This document shows positions 43,061 to 56,700 of a stretch of DNA of 64,000 nt, in pieces. The notes under the pieces are model-generated. The model was not told the DNA's origin. It ran no database searches and worked only from the letters and a program-made list of their open reading frames with translations. The number at the start of each line of letters is the position of its first letter. Within the stretch, counting starts at the first letter, position 1. The position numbers and the translations under genes were made by a program. This DNA comes from Hofstenia miamia (lineage: Eukaryota; Xenacoelomorpha; Acoela): assembly GCA_004352715.1 (NCBI GenBank), contig SCFE01000056.1, positions 688,261 to 752,260 of the forward strand, in the 5' to 3' direction.

Positions 43061-46000
43061 CGCGAACTTTGAACATCTAAAGATTTAATTAGTAAAAACA
43101 AGCAACATCAAATAATACACCACGGACTTCACATCAATGTGAAACGACCACATATGTTATAATAAAACTAATATACAATGGTTATAAAATTTCCCGCTAT
43201 TAATTTAATAGATGGTTGAAAGTCATAAATTTATACTGTACCTAAATTAAAAAATATTTATTGTACGTTCATGTAAGCGATTAAATAATTAAATAGTCGA
43301 CCTCTCGCACTGCGTTACAGAATGTATTTCATGTGAAAAAAGTTTTCAATGCTAAACAAACAAATATTTGTATTTGGACTTTTGCGATAAGAATCAGATG
43401 AAGAGAATCGATTTCAGCTTAATGCCAAAATTAACAAATATAACTATAAATTCAAATAACATTGCGTTTCGAATAACGTCAACATATTTATGTTTAGCAT
43501 CAGGAACAGTTGTTGTATTGTGAATTCAAAATTCGTAACTTATTATCAGAAATTTAGTTTCAATCAATACTCCGTCAAGGGGTTGTCTACAAACTAGGTG
43601 GATAAAATATATGGTATGGTAATATATATATGAAATATTGAATTCAGGACAAAAAGCTTAAAACATTCAAATTTTCATACATGAATGTACTAATAAGTTT
43701 CAGAAAAAGTTGCATTCAAAATGTGTTACAATCTCATTAGATAGTTTCGATGTAAATTTTGAAACCTCTATTTACGAAAAATAGTGATTGCACTGACTTT
43801 TCACACTGAACTTGAATTCAACTTTTGGTAAAATTTTACATTAACATATATATATATATATATATATATTAGAGATTTCCGCGGTTCACAAATTTCATGC
43901 ACTACCGTACCCCACGTATGTTTTGTAATCACAAACTATTCAGCACTACAATCTATTTTAACTTATTACATGGCAATGCAAACTTTTTTCCTACTGCGGT
44001 GGACTGCACAGTTATAACCACATCATGATAAAATTTTGACACAAACACTATACATGTATATACTGTTATATATACGATATAAATAAATAGGTAAGACAAT
44101 ACAACACATAAATAACTGTTTGATGAAAGTTTACGGTATTAGTATATCTTTAGCTTTCGATCGATTTGTGCTAAAAAAAATCGCGTTTTCGGATTTCTAG
44201 ACATTGAAACCTGATATGCTTTCGAACGCGCAGTAATAAAATAAGTAGTTGCTCGCACGTGCGGAGTGAAGGTAGCATACATATGGTTCGGTTTTACTTT
44301 AAAAACCGTAAGACACGGTTTTATAAAATGGCAAATGTTCGGTTTCGATTTTTGAAAAATAATGCGGTTCCGGTTTATTTTCGGTTTACTGTTTAATGAC
44401 AAATGCTTTTGATTTTAGCAAAATACCGTTATTAGACGTTGAATTTCACATCTGCGACCCATAAAAATGGACGTTTGCCGCACTACACAACTCACAAAAA
44501 TGGGCTTCCGCACCGCGCACATCTCCAATGTATATTATCGAAATTGTTTTAGGATGTCGATTCTTAGGGCCATTAGAGATATTCGGTTACGGAAAAATGA
44601 GTAGCCGTAGCCGAAATCATAACTTTAGCCGTAGCCATTAGTCTCATAAATCGCCAAGAGACAAATAAACATGGGGAATTTTGCAAAAAGGAAAAGTAAG
44701 TTTTGTTTTACGTAGTAGAGTAAAATGAAAAGAACCAAATATTAAGAGTGTCTTGCAGTCGTAGCCTCTTAGCCGTGAGGTATGTTTAACCGGCTATAGC
44801 ATAGGTTGAAAACTAAATTTTTGATAAAAAAGACAAGACAGAATTTGAATTCACAGTTTAAATATTAAGAGCATAGTGCTAAAAAACAAATGTACTTATT
44901 GTAAAAATATTTCGTTAAGAATGGTATCCCCACCTCCGTACTATTTGAATTTAATTCAATTGTTCGATATAACAGCTAACAATGCTAAGGCAAATAAGTA
45001 TTTTGTAAATTGCTAGTTACTTTTTTTGTATTTATGTGTTTTTGTCCTGATACAGCACTTAAAAGCGTAATTTACATAACAGGAAGAAGCATTGAGAACT
45101 GTTTTGGTGCAACATTCTCAAACTGCAACTAGTGAGAAATTGCAATTGTCAATTTCCAATTATCAGCTTTATTGGTAATATTTCTTCAATAAATTCTTTA
45201 ATATTTAAACATTTATGCTCGCTTAGTAAACAAAAAATGAAATGAAATCAATGTGGTAATGTGGTGTAAAGATAACTTTTTTCATCATATCCGATAAATT
45301 CCATATACAATGAAAAACAAATTTCATCTGGAAATGGCATTGCGAGTGTATATTATGCGAATGTGTATATAGCAAAAGTGTCAGTGGTTGAGATGTGTCC
45401 CCACTATCGATTTTTATCAAAAATTATTTTTGTTCACATTGACGATTTTTATCATTAGATTTTTGCCAGAAAAACCAAATTTGAACGATCACACACACAC
45501 TATTGACTTTTTGACATGATTGTTCTGTGAATAGTATTATGACTGTCATGTTTACTTTATTGACGTTATGTTTATATTAATATTTGATGTAATTACGGAA
45601 ATTAGAGAAAACAGATTTTGTTAATGGATCGTCTGTATCGTATATATCATCTGATGAAATATCGAATAAAAGAACGATTCCCCATTCTTGATTGACAGTA
45701 AGAGAAATAACATCTGTTTAATGATTGGTCAGTTACGAAATGTAATCTAGTGATGTGTGAGTATGGGTTTATCCACGGGTACTCGTTTCTACCCTGTTGT
45801 ATCAGCAGGTCGAACGAAATCATCATAGCATGACCATTGCTAATTCTCCCGCACTGCTTCAATTTCTGAAGTTCATTTTTAGCAATCAAATGCCTGTTTC
45901 TGGCAAATGAGCACGGACATGTACATATTTTTGGGTGATATATTAGCCAGACGTTGAACATTAATAATTCCATATGCACTGACCTTCCTCCATAAGGACT

Positions 46001-49000
46001 ATTAATCCTCAAGCGTTTTCCTGACAATAGATAATTTCCTGCTCTGGATTAAGCCTTAAAATTAATACAAGAAATTCTCCATCAAGATGTCATTGTATAG
46101 TGCTTGTGGATACACCTAATTCGATATGTGGAAGATGTGTTAGTTTGGCAGCCAACCACCCCTAAGTTGCTTGACAATTTTGGATCAAAAGCTTATTACT
46201 ACATGTATGCTGTAGAAAGGCTTCTAGAAATAAATTTGAATTCGTAAATTAAGAATATACAACTTTTTAGCATATGGGTTTACCATTTTTTCTTTATATT
46301 TCCTGAGAAATAACTGTGGGTTTCCAGCTTGAATTTCCATTATTTTTCAGCATGTACAGAGGCAAAACACAAGAGTTATGGGTGAAGATCATTTACTGTA
46401 TGGAGAATAAAGTAAACATTGTATTAGTTTATAGTTTTTATGTTTCTTAGTTTCATTTATTTAACAAAGTCATAGTTAGATATTTATCTTAAATTAAATG
46501 ATTTAAGTTTGAATTTGTATGTGTTAACTTGAATAGCTTATGTTTTAAATTGAATGCAGTAATTTTCAAGTTGTATGCGTTAGTTTTTAAATTGAACGGT
46601 AAAAGGTGTAGTTGCACATTACTAATTTGTAATAATTGCATGTATCTTATTCAAATAATGATAGTGAGTTTTCTAATAATAATCGTTGTAGAAAACATTA
46701 TATTGGAGAAGTCTTTGCATCACAATTAGATGCACGGGTGGTACCATGAAATTTTAAATTTATTACACAAACGGGATGTGTAAACAGCTTGATGGAAGTC
46801 ACCAATTGCCTAAAGGGCTTTAGATAATACGTTATTAATATTTTGAAAAAATATGAAGTTTGAGATATAATGAAATAATGATTCTAACAGGGAATCTCGT
46901 CGAAATCGGTGAGTAGGAGGCAAAGTGCATAAAATTAGAGCAGGTGAGGGAATCAGTTGAATTAAATGGATAAAGAATCTCTAAGGGAAGGAGTGCTTTG
47001 AAATAAATGTTAATCAAAAGTTCAAACTAAAGGCAAGAAACTGTGAAAAGATGTTTCCTTCGATAGTGTGCGATTATTTAATGAGTCAACAAGACCTCCA
47101 GCATCAAACAATGCAATTCATACGACCCTTCATAACAGCAGTTGTTGAATATTTAATCATATTTGAACAGGTCTTAACTCCACTAACCAAATACACGGCT
47201 ATCGTCTGCAACTATGAAAAACTACACTCATAATCATATTCAATTCCGAAGAACAAAAAAGAGCGAATAAATCTTTTACGCGAACACAGTCACATTTACA
47301 TGGACAGACAGACAGAAATTCCATTGCTGCGAAAATTTTATTAGATTATAAATTTTATAGTATACAGTCATTAAATTTATAATGACGAGATTTCCACTTT
47401 TTCTTTTGTCGAAATATATTAAAAATTAAGAAACGAAGGCGAAGTTTAGTTGTAAATAGCTTATAGGATATAAATTAATAAAAAGAAAAGCATATATTCA
47501 TTAGTTGAAAGAATATAAAATAATTCTAAGCTATTTCTTGTGTAATAATATAAGCAGAGTCTGCTCTCGGAGTTGTGTCGGCCTACGATTTAAAGCTTTA
47601 CAGGGTAAAAAATTCTGCACAACTGCATTGCCTAAAGGCAATTTGACCAGTCACTTTTTGAGATCGTAATAAATTTGAAGTTTAAAGGGATGCCGCCTTT
47701 TTGAAGGTATAAAAGCGTGACTATATTTTTCACAACTGTAAGAAAGAGCCGCACCTCATAGTGTCTGACAAATCAGGTCGATCTCCATCACTGGTGTAAT
47801 GAAATATATTCATGCTAGTGGAAGAAACCCGTAAAAAATAAAATATCCATTCGCTAAAAACAAGACGAAATTTTTTAAGACAAACCTGAAATTAAAGTAA
47901 ATTCAAAAGTAAACATCTGTTATCAATCTACCAAGAGCTTAACTCAATCGGCTTCGACATGTAAATTTCTTCAAATTCTAAAGCAAGAAATGTTGCATGA
48001 AATAATTGTTTTGGTAGATAACGTTAGAAAAGCCGTTATCATGAATGGGAGCAAGCGCCAATCGTAATGACATTCAAACAAAAAAGCCTAAGTCTCGGGA
48101 GGTATTCACTATTAAAATAATAGAAGAACAATTGAAGCAATTAGTGAGCATCAAGGAAAAATCGACATTAATGAAGAGCTATCAGGGTGCATAGTAAGAA
48201 AGGGTAGTTAAAACATAATATACAAATATTTTAAAACCAGTAGAGTACAATGCAAAGAGAACTTCAAAATTTCCAAATTATAAATTAGTATTAAATGATG
48301 CTGAAAGCATCAAAATATGATAAAATAGAAAAAATTCTAATAAATTAATAGTTTATTACAAACACGTACACATTGAATTATACATTGTATACGATCGAAT
48401 ATAATATTAACTTCTATGATAAATCAGTTATTTTGCTTGCTTCCTTCTTCAAAAAAGAAACTCTCATGAATTGAATACCTACTGTTTGTAAGTAAACGAT
48501 CTGATTGTATATATTTGGGGCGCTGTGGTCCTATAAATCTGATCTCTATCCTTAAGAGAAAAATATCTTTATTTTTTCGAAACTTAGTAAATTGTAAGTG
48601 GTTCTATATGACAAACTACCATTATTAAAAGCAGTAGAAATGCATACAAATATATAATTTTTTCAAAAGTATTTTATGCAAAAATTGGATTTCTATAAAT
48701 TTAAAAAAAGTTGCAGAGGTGGTGAAAAATTCTTCTAAAAAAATTAGCTACCAGGAGACTTATGAAAATTACAAATAAAATGTGATCTTACAAAATTATA
48801 ATAAATCTTATCGAGATAATGGAGTAAATCACCCAATGGGCTTAGGAAACAAAGTGATCATAACAATTAATTTCATAGGCAAACCAACTCAAATACCCAC
48901 ATCACAGCCAGAATAGCAACTATATTTCAATGCATACTATACCCATGAAGACACAAATTCCTTTTAATATGCGATGGTACATTTCATTGAAATTATTAAA

Positions 49001-49092
49001 AAAAAATTGTTGTTTTAGTCGCACTATATTGATGATATCGTGCACTCAAAGGATAACATTTGTCAGCAAGGTTGGCCGAAATATATCGTGTG

Positions 49093-49131
<39 letters not shown>

Positions 49132-49172
49132 ATTGAAATTTTCGGATATAAATCCAATCTTTATATTCTTGA
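43061..49172. other. AT-rich stretch with repeat fragments
   Basis: No gene recognised. (AT)n lies at 43846-43869 and 49097-49129. TAGTGATGTGTGAGTATGGG at about 45752 resembles a hAT end. AGTAGCCGTAGCCG and TAGCCGTAGCC at 44600-44640 form short direct repeats. A 126-codon minus-strand frame at 45647-46027 has no recognised family. A TATAAAAG lies at 47709 downstream of a stem GCCTAAAGGC at 47630. Confidence 0.35.
44285..44400. repeat. CGGTTT-rich repeat fragment
   Basis: TTCGGTTTTAC, ACACGGTTTT, TTCGGTTTCGATTT, CGGTTCCGGTTT and TTCGGTTTACTG cluster within 115 bases. They look like the inverse of the ACCGAAACCG interior of the hAT-type MITE at 52316-52718. Ends are not defined. Confidence 0.4.
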
Positions 49173-49345
49173 TTGATATGTATTTTGCAAGCTGTCTTTC
49201 CCTCAATAGTAAAACGTATCTTAAGTTACCATCCCTCAACTGTGGATATTGAAGGAATGTTTTCAAGCTTCGGACGGATTATTCAAATGAAGAAAATATA
49301 TTCTCGAGGTCGAATTTCAAAAATTGTATTTTGTTTGAAAATTTT
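49173..49345 (+). pseudogene. hAT transposase C-terminal relic
   Basis: The frame reads YHPSTVDIEGMFSSFGRIIQ, then MKK and GRISKIVFCLKILYN. This fits the hAT C-terminal pattern (PxSxxxERxFSSFGxIxxxKRNRLxxxxxxKLVFIxxN). The ER Arg and the RNRL motif are degenerate. It is preceded directly by an (AT)n run. Confidence 0.55.
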
Positions 49346-52307
49346 ATACAATGATTGTCTTTTGATATTTATCGGATATAATATCGGAAAAATATCAAAA
49401 TTACCTATGCGTTCAAATTTACAGATCCAACTCATATCATGTCCGCTCTTGAGGAATATAGGTTCCAAACATTAGCTTTGGATAATAAATACATAAATCA
49501 GATACTTAGGCGTTGAAAGACCTTAAATATGCACATGCAGCAAGAAATAAAACCCAAGAATTCGCAAATCTTTCGTTTCAAGTAAAATTCGATATAATTC
49601 ATGCATTATACAAATTGAAAAAGGTTTAGATTCAAATGCACACTAATAGATAATATGCAAATTTAAAGCTCTAACATTCAAATCAAATATGCAATTGTAT
49701 ACGGCAAAAAAACATTTATAGTATTATTTTAGTTGTTTGTGTTTTTAAAATTCGCGAATTTTTCAAGTTGGATAAGACACGTAAAATACGTATTCTCGAA
49801 CTATGATTATAAATAGAAGGAAATGTTTAAATTGACTTATATAAGGTAGAAGAGAAGTAAGAATTTGTGGAACGAGTAGGTAAATTTTATTAAGGTTTAC
49901 TGATATAGCGGTCGCTATGGTGAGATGAATTTAATTAGAATGTTCCACTTAATTGGCTTTACAATGCAGAGGTTCACTAATATTAAATGGTAACCGTTCT
50001 GATTCATCCCTCACCTACGCAGAGCGCTAAATTAATAAAACTTTCACAATCGATAAAATCCATCACTAAATGCCATTATTCCATTCGCCAAAATCCACAT
50101 TCACTGAATCCAAATTGATTCCAAATGAAAAAGGTAGGCCAACGAAAATAAATCTGTAAATTCACTGTCAAACAACGCCACTACAGTCGACGAAAGTAAC
50201 ATGAAATAAAAATACGATTTAAAATAATTCCCAAATATATTCACAGCAAAACAGTGCGTCTAATATTAATAAAACTATTTTACATTGATTAAAGAAACAA
50301 TTCATTAATTAAAAGTAATTCATTTATTTTTGAGAACTTTCCTAGATTATAAATCAATAAATATTCGAAAAACACCACAACTTTCCAATTGATACTCTTA
50401 ATCGCCCATTAAAATGCTCACTCCATAGGTTGAAATGCATAAAATAACAAGCTTTTGAAATCGAATCCTTGATTAGCAATAAAATGATTTGATTGACTTA
50501 GAAGTAACTACAGACTACCTAGAAAATGGTGCTGTCAAATTACAAACGATTTGTTTCTTTAAATGTATTTCAGGTCTTATCATCCCACAATTTTCAAATG
50601 AGATTCGCCAAAATAGTCTTGGATGTTCCAAAATCAGAAATATTCCCGATGGCTCTTTGATTTATGATTATGATTTGCACCAGTGTGCTGTCGTGTATTG
50701 AAATTATCGTGTAATCGGTATTTCTGTAATTCTACATACTTTATCGTGGACACCACACTAATTTGAATTCCATTGCAAGTCTGTAATTACATTAGGCAAT
50801 AAATGAAAAATAAATTAATGTTGTGTCGTGTCTAATTGAAGAAACTAATTGGAAGTGTGCAATTAAAAAGGCCAATCTTTAAATAAAAACCAAGTACTAA
50901 TAATGCTCTATTCTATTTTGAAAATCCTTCGCAAAATTAGATTTCAATAAAGCTTGTAAAAAAATTTTTAGATAGCACTAAAATAAGTTGTAATTTCTAT
51001 GAATGAAATTGCAAGATAGTTGATCTAAAAATCAATCGAAAATTTGAAATAGTAGCTTGTTTATCAAAAAATATTTATCTGTAATAGACTAATATTTCAG
51101 TCCAATGGCAATACTCTGCTACGAAATATTACATTTTTATTGCAAAAAAATCACAGATGCGCTAAAGCGCTGTGACAAAATGTGACAATGCTGTTGTCAA
51201 GTTAAAAATAAAAAAATTATATTAAATGTCGAAGGGGAGAAATGTAATTGAAATTTAAATAAAAAACCAATGACAAAACTCTTGCTAATGACCAGTCAAT
51301 CCGTCAGTCAATCACATAAGATATATTCAAAATTCATCAATTAGTCCCATGAATTGACAATTAAAACTATAAATTCATTTAACATTTTTACCTATAATCA
51401 ACAAAAGCAAGGACTCATATATCAACACCACTCCAAATGGTGAATTTATGCCATGCACAACCGCATATTTAGCAACAACGGAGTTGTACACCATTCACTT
51501 TTCCCCGAGATTACATGCATTATTGATTAGATAATATTTGACAATGTCTGAGGGTGCAAACATAAACATTTACAAATTCATAGCTGTCTTGGCGAGCAAA
51601 TATAATTTTCTGTTGCTCATTTTAACTAGAAGAGTTATATTAAATCAATAAAGCTATGCTATATAACAAAAAATCATTTCAAAATTATGGTCTCAAGCAC
51701 AGTAGATAAAAAAGAGCATCTTTTGGTAATAGTTGTCATCGCGTATTATATATCTCATCCAATGAAGACGTCATTTATTGCTAAAGAGTAACTTTCACTA
51801 CATAACATGTTTTACCAAGGCTGGTAAACCCCAAACCCTTAGAGGGGCAAAAGCCAGCTTAAGACTTCATCAATTAACAGAACTGCGTTGAAAGAAGAAA
51901 ATATCGTCAATTCCAAATTCAAGCACATAGATTTAATTTAGACAATTACAATCACATGAAGTATTAAAATAATCGGTTTTCTTAAAAAAATAGCTTAACA
52001 TGTTTGCTGGTTGTTTAATTAAATCATTAGTCTGGGCAGGTACTCGTGCATACTGTGGAAACTATGGTTTATATCAGTGAAAGAAATTCGGAAAATCATT
52101 GATCCACTTACTCTTTTAAATATAATCCAAACACCCGTATAAAAAAAGATTCGGTACTGTCATCACATACTTTTACATTGCCAATAATTGCGAAAAACTT
52201 TTTTCAAATAAATATTAATTTTCAACTTATGGCTTTTGTAATTATCAATAGCATGTCCAAACAACTTATGATGCCTTCAACAAGACAGACTTGAAACATG
52301 CACAAGC
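49346..52307. other. AT-rich intergenic stretch
   Basis: No gene or clear repeat recognised. A small plus-strand frame at 50489-50701 has no family resemblance. Confidence 0.4.
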
Positions 52308-52315
52308 CGAAAATG

Positions 52316-52718
52316 TAGAGGTCGACGGTAAACCGAACCGAAACCGAACCGACTCATTTTCACTAGCACGGTTTCAAACGGTTTTTAATGACTAGTAATT
52401 AGTAGTTGTGTAATACTGCCAAAGCTCTCGCTACTGGCGAAAAAGTGGTTGGCAATTTAGGCAACAAATGTGTCATCAGAACGCATGGGTTCAATTGGAT
52501 CGAACACGATCACCAAGAAGCGATGCAGTCTTTCTGGTGTCATTGCTTCTTCTCTCATTAAGACTAAGAAAAACTTGAAATTAATCTTGTAAAACCATAA
52601 GAAAATATAGCTTCGAAATTACATGTTTTCAATGCAGAACAAAACCGAAACTGCGGTTTTTGCCCCAAAACCGATCCGAACAGAAACGAAGTTAAAATTT
52701 CAAAACCGTCGACCTCTA
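52316..52718. mobile_element. hAT-type MITE, 403 bp, with 8-bp target duplication
   Basis: The ends TAGAGGTCGACGGT (52316) and ACCGTCGACCTCTA (ending 52718) are perfect inverted repeats of 14 bp. The flanks are CGAAAATG (52308-52315) and TGAAAATG (52719-52726), an 8-base duplication with one difference, as expected for hAT. The interior has ACCGAACCGAAACCGAACCG after the left end and AAACCGAAACTG / AAACCGATCCG near the right. There is no transposase; minus-strand frames across it are chance. Confidence 0.88.
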
Positions 52719-52826
52719 TGAAAATGAAATTAAATTTAACAACATTTTGGGGTGAAGAGAACGTTTTGATTTTGGCACTACTTGGATTAAGAAGAAAATA
52801 AATCTCAAAACAACATGTAATATAAA

Positions 52827-52905
52827 GGGGTGCCACACGGTTAGTCTTTTGACTATAGTCAAAATTGCGGTTTTGCATTCTTTTGTCCATTAGTCAAAAG
52901 AGGTT
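52827..52905 (+). repeat. MITE end GGGGTGCCACACGGTTAGTC
   Basis: The end sequence is followed by TTTTGACTATAGTCAAAA, itself a palindrome, and later TAGTCAAAAGAGG. It is the same family as 53581 and 53687. No matching inverted end follows within a short distance, other than the one at 53768. Confidence 0.7.
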
Positions 52906-53236
52906 TCTGCATAAATTGCATGGCATATTCATGTACAAAAATTACTAAGTGGTGTCACTATAATTATATTTCAACTGTAGGTGACAGGAGAACATTTACG
53001 ATGATGTATTAAATAGGCCGCATACTCTACGCTCGCAAATGTGTATTGTATAGTTAATTGATCACTCATAAACAAACGCATATGTAAACGTTTAATGCAA
53101 TTAGCACGTTGCAATCTTTATAGATAATTCAAAATAACTACGCAATCAACTAGCCTTTGAAACAGCTCTCTCTAATTAAATTGGGTTTAAAAACACGTTA
53201 AAGCAATTTCGACAAGTTGTTTGTTTGCGCCTATCT

Positions 53237-53466
53237 TAAGGCCACGGTTAGACTAGTGATTGGTTCAAAAGTGATCTATCACATTTAAAAGAATTGCACG
53301 TCTAACCACCCGAGATAATTAGCGATGTGACGATCACAAGGAAATCGAACGAGCACGATTTCTTCGTTTTCGTCACCTTGCTAATTATCTCGGGTGGTTA
53401 GACGTGCGATTCAATCAAAATGTGACAGATTACGTGTGACCAATCACATAGTCTAACCTAGCCTAA
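53237..53466. mobile_element. Foldback MITE: nearly full-length 230-bp palindrome
   Basis: The left arm (GGTTAGACTAGTGATTGGTT ... CACGTCTAACCACCCGAG, ATAATTAGC) pairs with the right arm (GCTAATTATCTCGGGTGG, TTAGACGTGCGAT ... CCAATCACATAGTCTAACC). The stem is about 110 bp with scattered mismatches, and the central loop carries GAACGAGCACGATTTC. No coding capacity. Confidence 0.88.
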
Positions 53467-53580
53467 TGGCCACGATCTTAATTATATTGTTTATTTATTA
53501 ATGACATTTAAGATGAAAGTGCAAAGTTATTTAAAATCAAAATTCTCATTTTCTTTCAAAATTACAATAAGTGGACTATT

Positions 53581-53768
53581 GGGGGTCCCACACGGTTAGT
53601 CTTTTGACTAATAGTCATTTTCAAATAGAACAATTTCTATTTCAAAATTTGACTAATCGTAAACGAAAACCTCAAAAGTTACTTTTGGGGGTGCCACACG
53701 GTTAGCCTTTTGACTAGTCAAAAAAGTTTTTTTGACTATAGTCAAAAGACTAATCATGTGGCACCCCC
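53581..53768. mobile_element. Tandem / foldback MITE with GGGGGTGCCACACGG ends
   Basis: Direct copies of the end start at 53581 (GGGGGTCCCACACGGTTAGT) and 53687 (GGGGGTGCCACACGGTTAGC). The inverted copy (ACTAATCATGTGGCACCCCC) ends at 53768. 53687-53768 alone is an 82-bp hairpin with arms of about 39 bp. The motif TCTTTTGACTATAGTCAAAAGA recurs inside. The structure suggests an internally rearranged element. Confidence 0.85.
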
Positions 53769-56700
53769 TTAAGACATTTGGAATCCGAAAACAATATTTC
53801 GAACTTTAGCTTGTAAAATCGCAAAAATTCTGCTCAAATCTGAACTTGATTGATTGCTGAGTTTCGGTTCCAATGATAAATGTCTGAAATGTTGCATCTT
53901 CAGTATAAAATCGCGGCTTCACCTGGCAGGCTTTAGTGTCAAAATTTCATCGACATTTTATAAATAACGGATAATCAACACAGCAGGTATATTTACAATT
54001 CAAATGTTAGAACAAACAATTATCAAAGAAACAGTGTAAATTGTTTTTATAAAACTAATAAAATCCACTCGAATACCCGCTGGCTTCGTTACATCTGAAG
54101 GGCTTGTACAACCCACACTAATAGCCCTTCCTCCAACTGCAAGGGTTACGTAAAATTTCAACTGTTAAAATAAACTAGCTATAAATTTACCCCCCTTAAT
54201 ATCATAGCGATTTTCCATTGTGCAACTAATTCTTAATTGTATTGGTTGTAAATATCTGTAAAAATACAACTTTTTGAAATTATATAGATATTGACGAATC
54301 AAAGATCGTCCTCGTATCAATTAAAATTTGCAAAATATAACTTAGAAATATATGATGCCCCTTAATTCGAATTCGATTATGAATAACCTCCTCGAATCCA
54401 AAATTGAACATTATTTTTTCGACCAATATTTTGTAAACTCGAGATTTGATGGCTACGTAGTAAACTGCCATCTGCCGGACAGAACGTAACAAGAGAAACG
54501 GATAGGTTTATGACAAACTGAACAAACATTTCAATAAACATGATTATAATTCTGAGAAACATAAAATATAATACAATATGAGAATAAGGCATATAACCAC
54601 AACAAACAATTTACATGAACTAATAGAAATTATGTCAATCGTCTAAAGTGTAGAAGAAAAAATTCAATATAAATGTGCAACAATAAACTACTAAAAGCCT
54701 ATTGATAGGCTACGAACATTTAGTGTAAATTTTGAAATAACCAAGAAACAATCATATCATAACAGTTATAATAATAATAATAATAATAATATTACGAAAA
54801 CTAATAGTACAAAGGGTGAAGAAATAGTAGGCTAAAAGGAGTTTGTTAAAGTCAATGAATACAAACCTTGAATAGTAGTGAACACACTAAGAATCACGTT
54901 TCTTACAACGTGGTAGCGAGTAGGTGAGGTGGCAAACAATACACAAAGCATGTTATCGAACGTCAAATACTGTTATCGGCAGCGAGTGACCTCCTGCTTA
55001 TCTGCATGACCACAAAAGGCGCACAGTTCAACGAGAACTAAACTTGACTCAGCGTAATGACAAATCAACGCAAGGCATCTTACTATCCAATCTTAAGCCC
55101 CCTCTAATGAGTGCACAATCTCAGCAGGAATCAAATGAAAATGTGCCTAAAATAATAAACGCGCTTTTGATTAAACGACAGGCATTTAAATTCGATTTGA
55201 ATGAATAAACTAGATTCCTGTAACTCATTCTAATAATGAAGGGAAGTGTACTCAAAATTCAATTAATGAGTATGTACACTCAACAAAAAATTTCCCTAAA
55301 TGTGACAGACTGAAATTTACACACTGAATACATAGTACTTCAGCAGAAACACATCATATTGATTATTTAATCAATGATAGAATTTTGTAAATGCACGAAA
55401 TCAACTTGAAACGCAAAGTTGATGTCATCGAGTTTCGAAGAGAACGATAAAAATGTAATATTTAAGGGAGTCGTTGAAATTAAGAGAGGCAAATAAATTA
55501 TGAGCTAGAAATAAACTATAACAAGAATTATGCTTTATGAATAAAGATTTTACTCGTATGTTACATCGAATTTTAGCAAGCAATGCACCACCTTAGGGGC
55601 GAAAGTAGAGATGATTTCGTAAAAAATTTTCCACCGCAATGTTCGTTTTTTACCGCAAGCCACCACAATTAATGAAATCTTACCAAAGTATACCACAAAG
55701 AAGTCGATTTTAAACTTCATAAGAAAAGATGGAATTATTTTTTTAGGGCTATGGATCATCCGTAGAAATGATTAAAACAATTTTTTAGGTGTTTTGTCAA
55801 TTCGTCCAATGTTTTAGAGTAGTATCCAATTTTCCATGAAATATGCAAAAATTCTATTAATATTTGGTATGTGAAATCTATTAATTTTACTTCAGCAACA
55901 GTTTTTTGAGAAATACTTAGAGATTTTAAATCATAAAACAAAACACGTTATCTGTATGATTTTTATGCCACCGCAAGGAGTTTTAATTCTATCACTAACC
56001 ACCACAATGGTTTAAATCGCTGCTGCGGTATACCGCACATTACCGCAACGAAAGTTTAACAAACAATACTCATCAAGTCGAAGTTATACCCAATTGAATA
56101 ATGTTGATTTTAGTAAGTTAAGTTGTATGTTGACTTTAAACACGGTATGACATGACATGGCACGGAGTTTCTACACTATTTTTGGGCACGGTAAGGCTCA
56201 CAAACACGATTTTTGCAATTTTTAGACTATCAATTTAGTAAATTTTTCTCTATTGGTTGATTTATAAATCTTGAAAAACATATTAAAGTTGTGAAATACA
56301 ATGTACCCAGTGCGTTAAATTCTCTTTATCTCACTGTTCGTGATGGTTCCAAAACAATTCCATTAATGATATTTTTGAACAAATTAGGCAGCAATCAAAT
56401 CAGGTTGATCAAGCGATTGAGTTTAGGAAGAGTTGGATATAATTTGGGAACAATATAATGTCAAACAGATGTAGATGCAGCCATTGCGGCTAGTCCAATC
56501 TTTACGCTAGATGGGATGAACACCTATGGAATCAATTTTTGACAAAATTGTTATTGAATGCCTTGAAGAGGCTGAGTTCATATATCATTATTTAATCATG
56601 TTAAATAGGTGGAACAACGTTTTCAAATACCCGAAACTTGTCAGATTGCTCTATTTTCGTCTAGTGATCCTAGTTGGCCCCGTGGACAAAGATAATTACT

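Noticed and set aside
42766-43080. 104-codon plus-strand frame as a protein gene
   Set aside because: It overlaps the TATA and CCAAT elements, is rich in Arg/Ser without a recognised domain, and has no conserved motif.
45647-46027. 126-codon minus-strand frame
   Set aside because: It has no recognised motif and covers a hAT-like TAGTGATGTG end; I cannot support it as a gene.
47590-47830. TATA box and GC-richer sequence as a small RNA or tRNA-derived gene
   Set aside because: No A/B box pair, clover-leaf or T-arm GGTTCRA motif could be found; TATAAAAG alone is not enough in AT-rich DNA.
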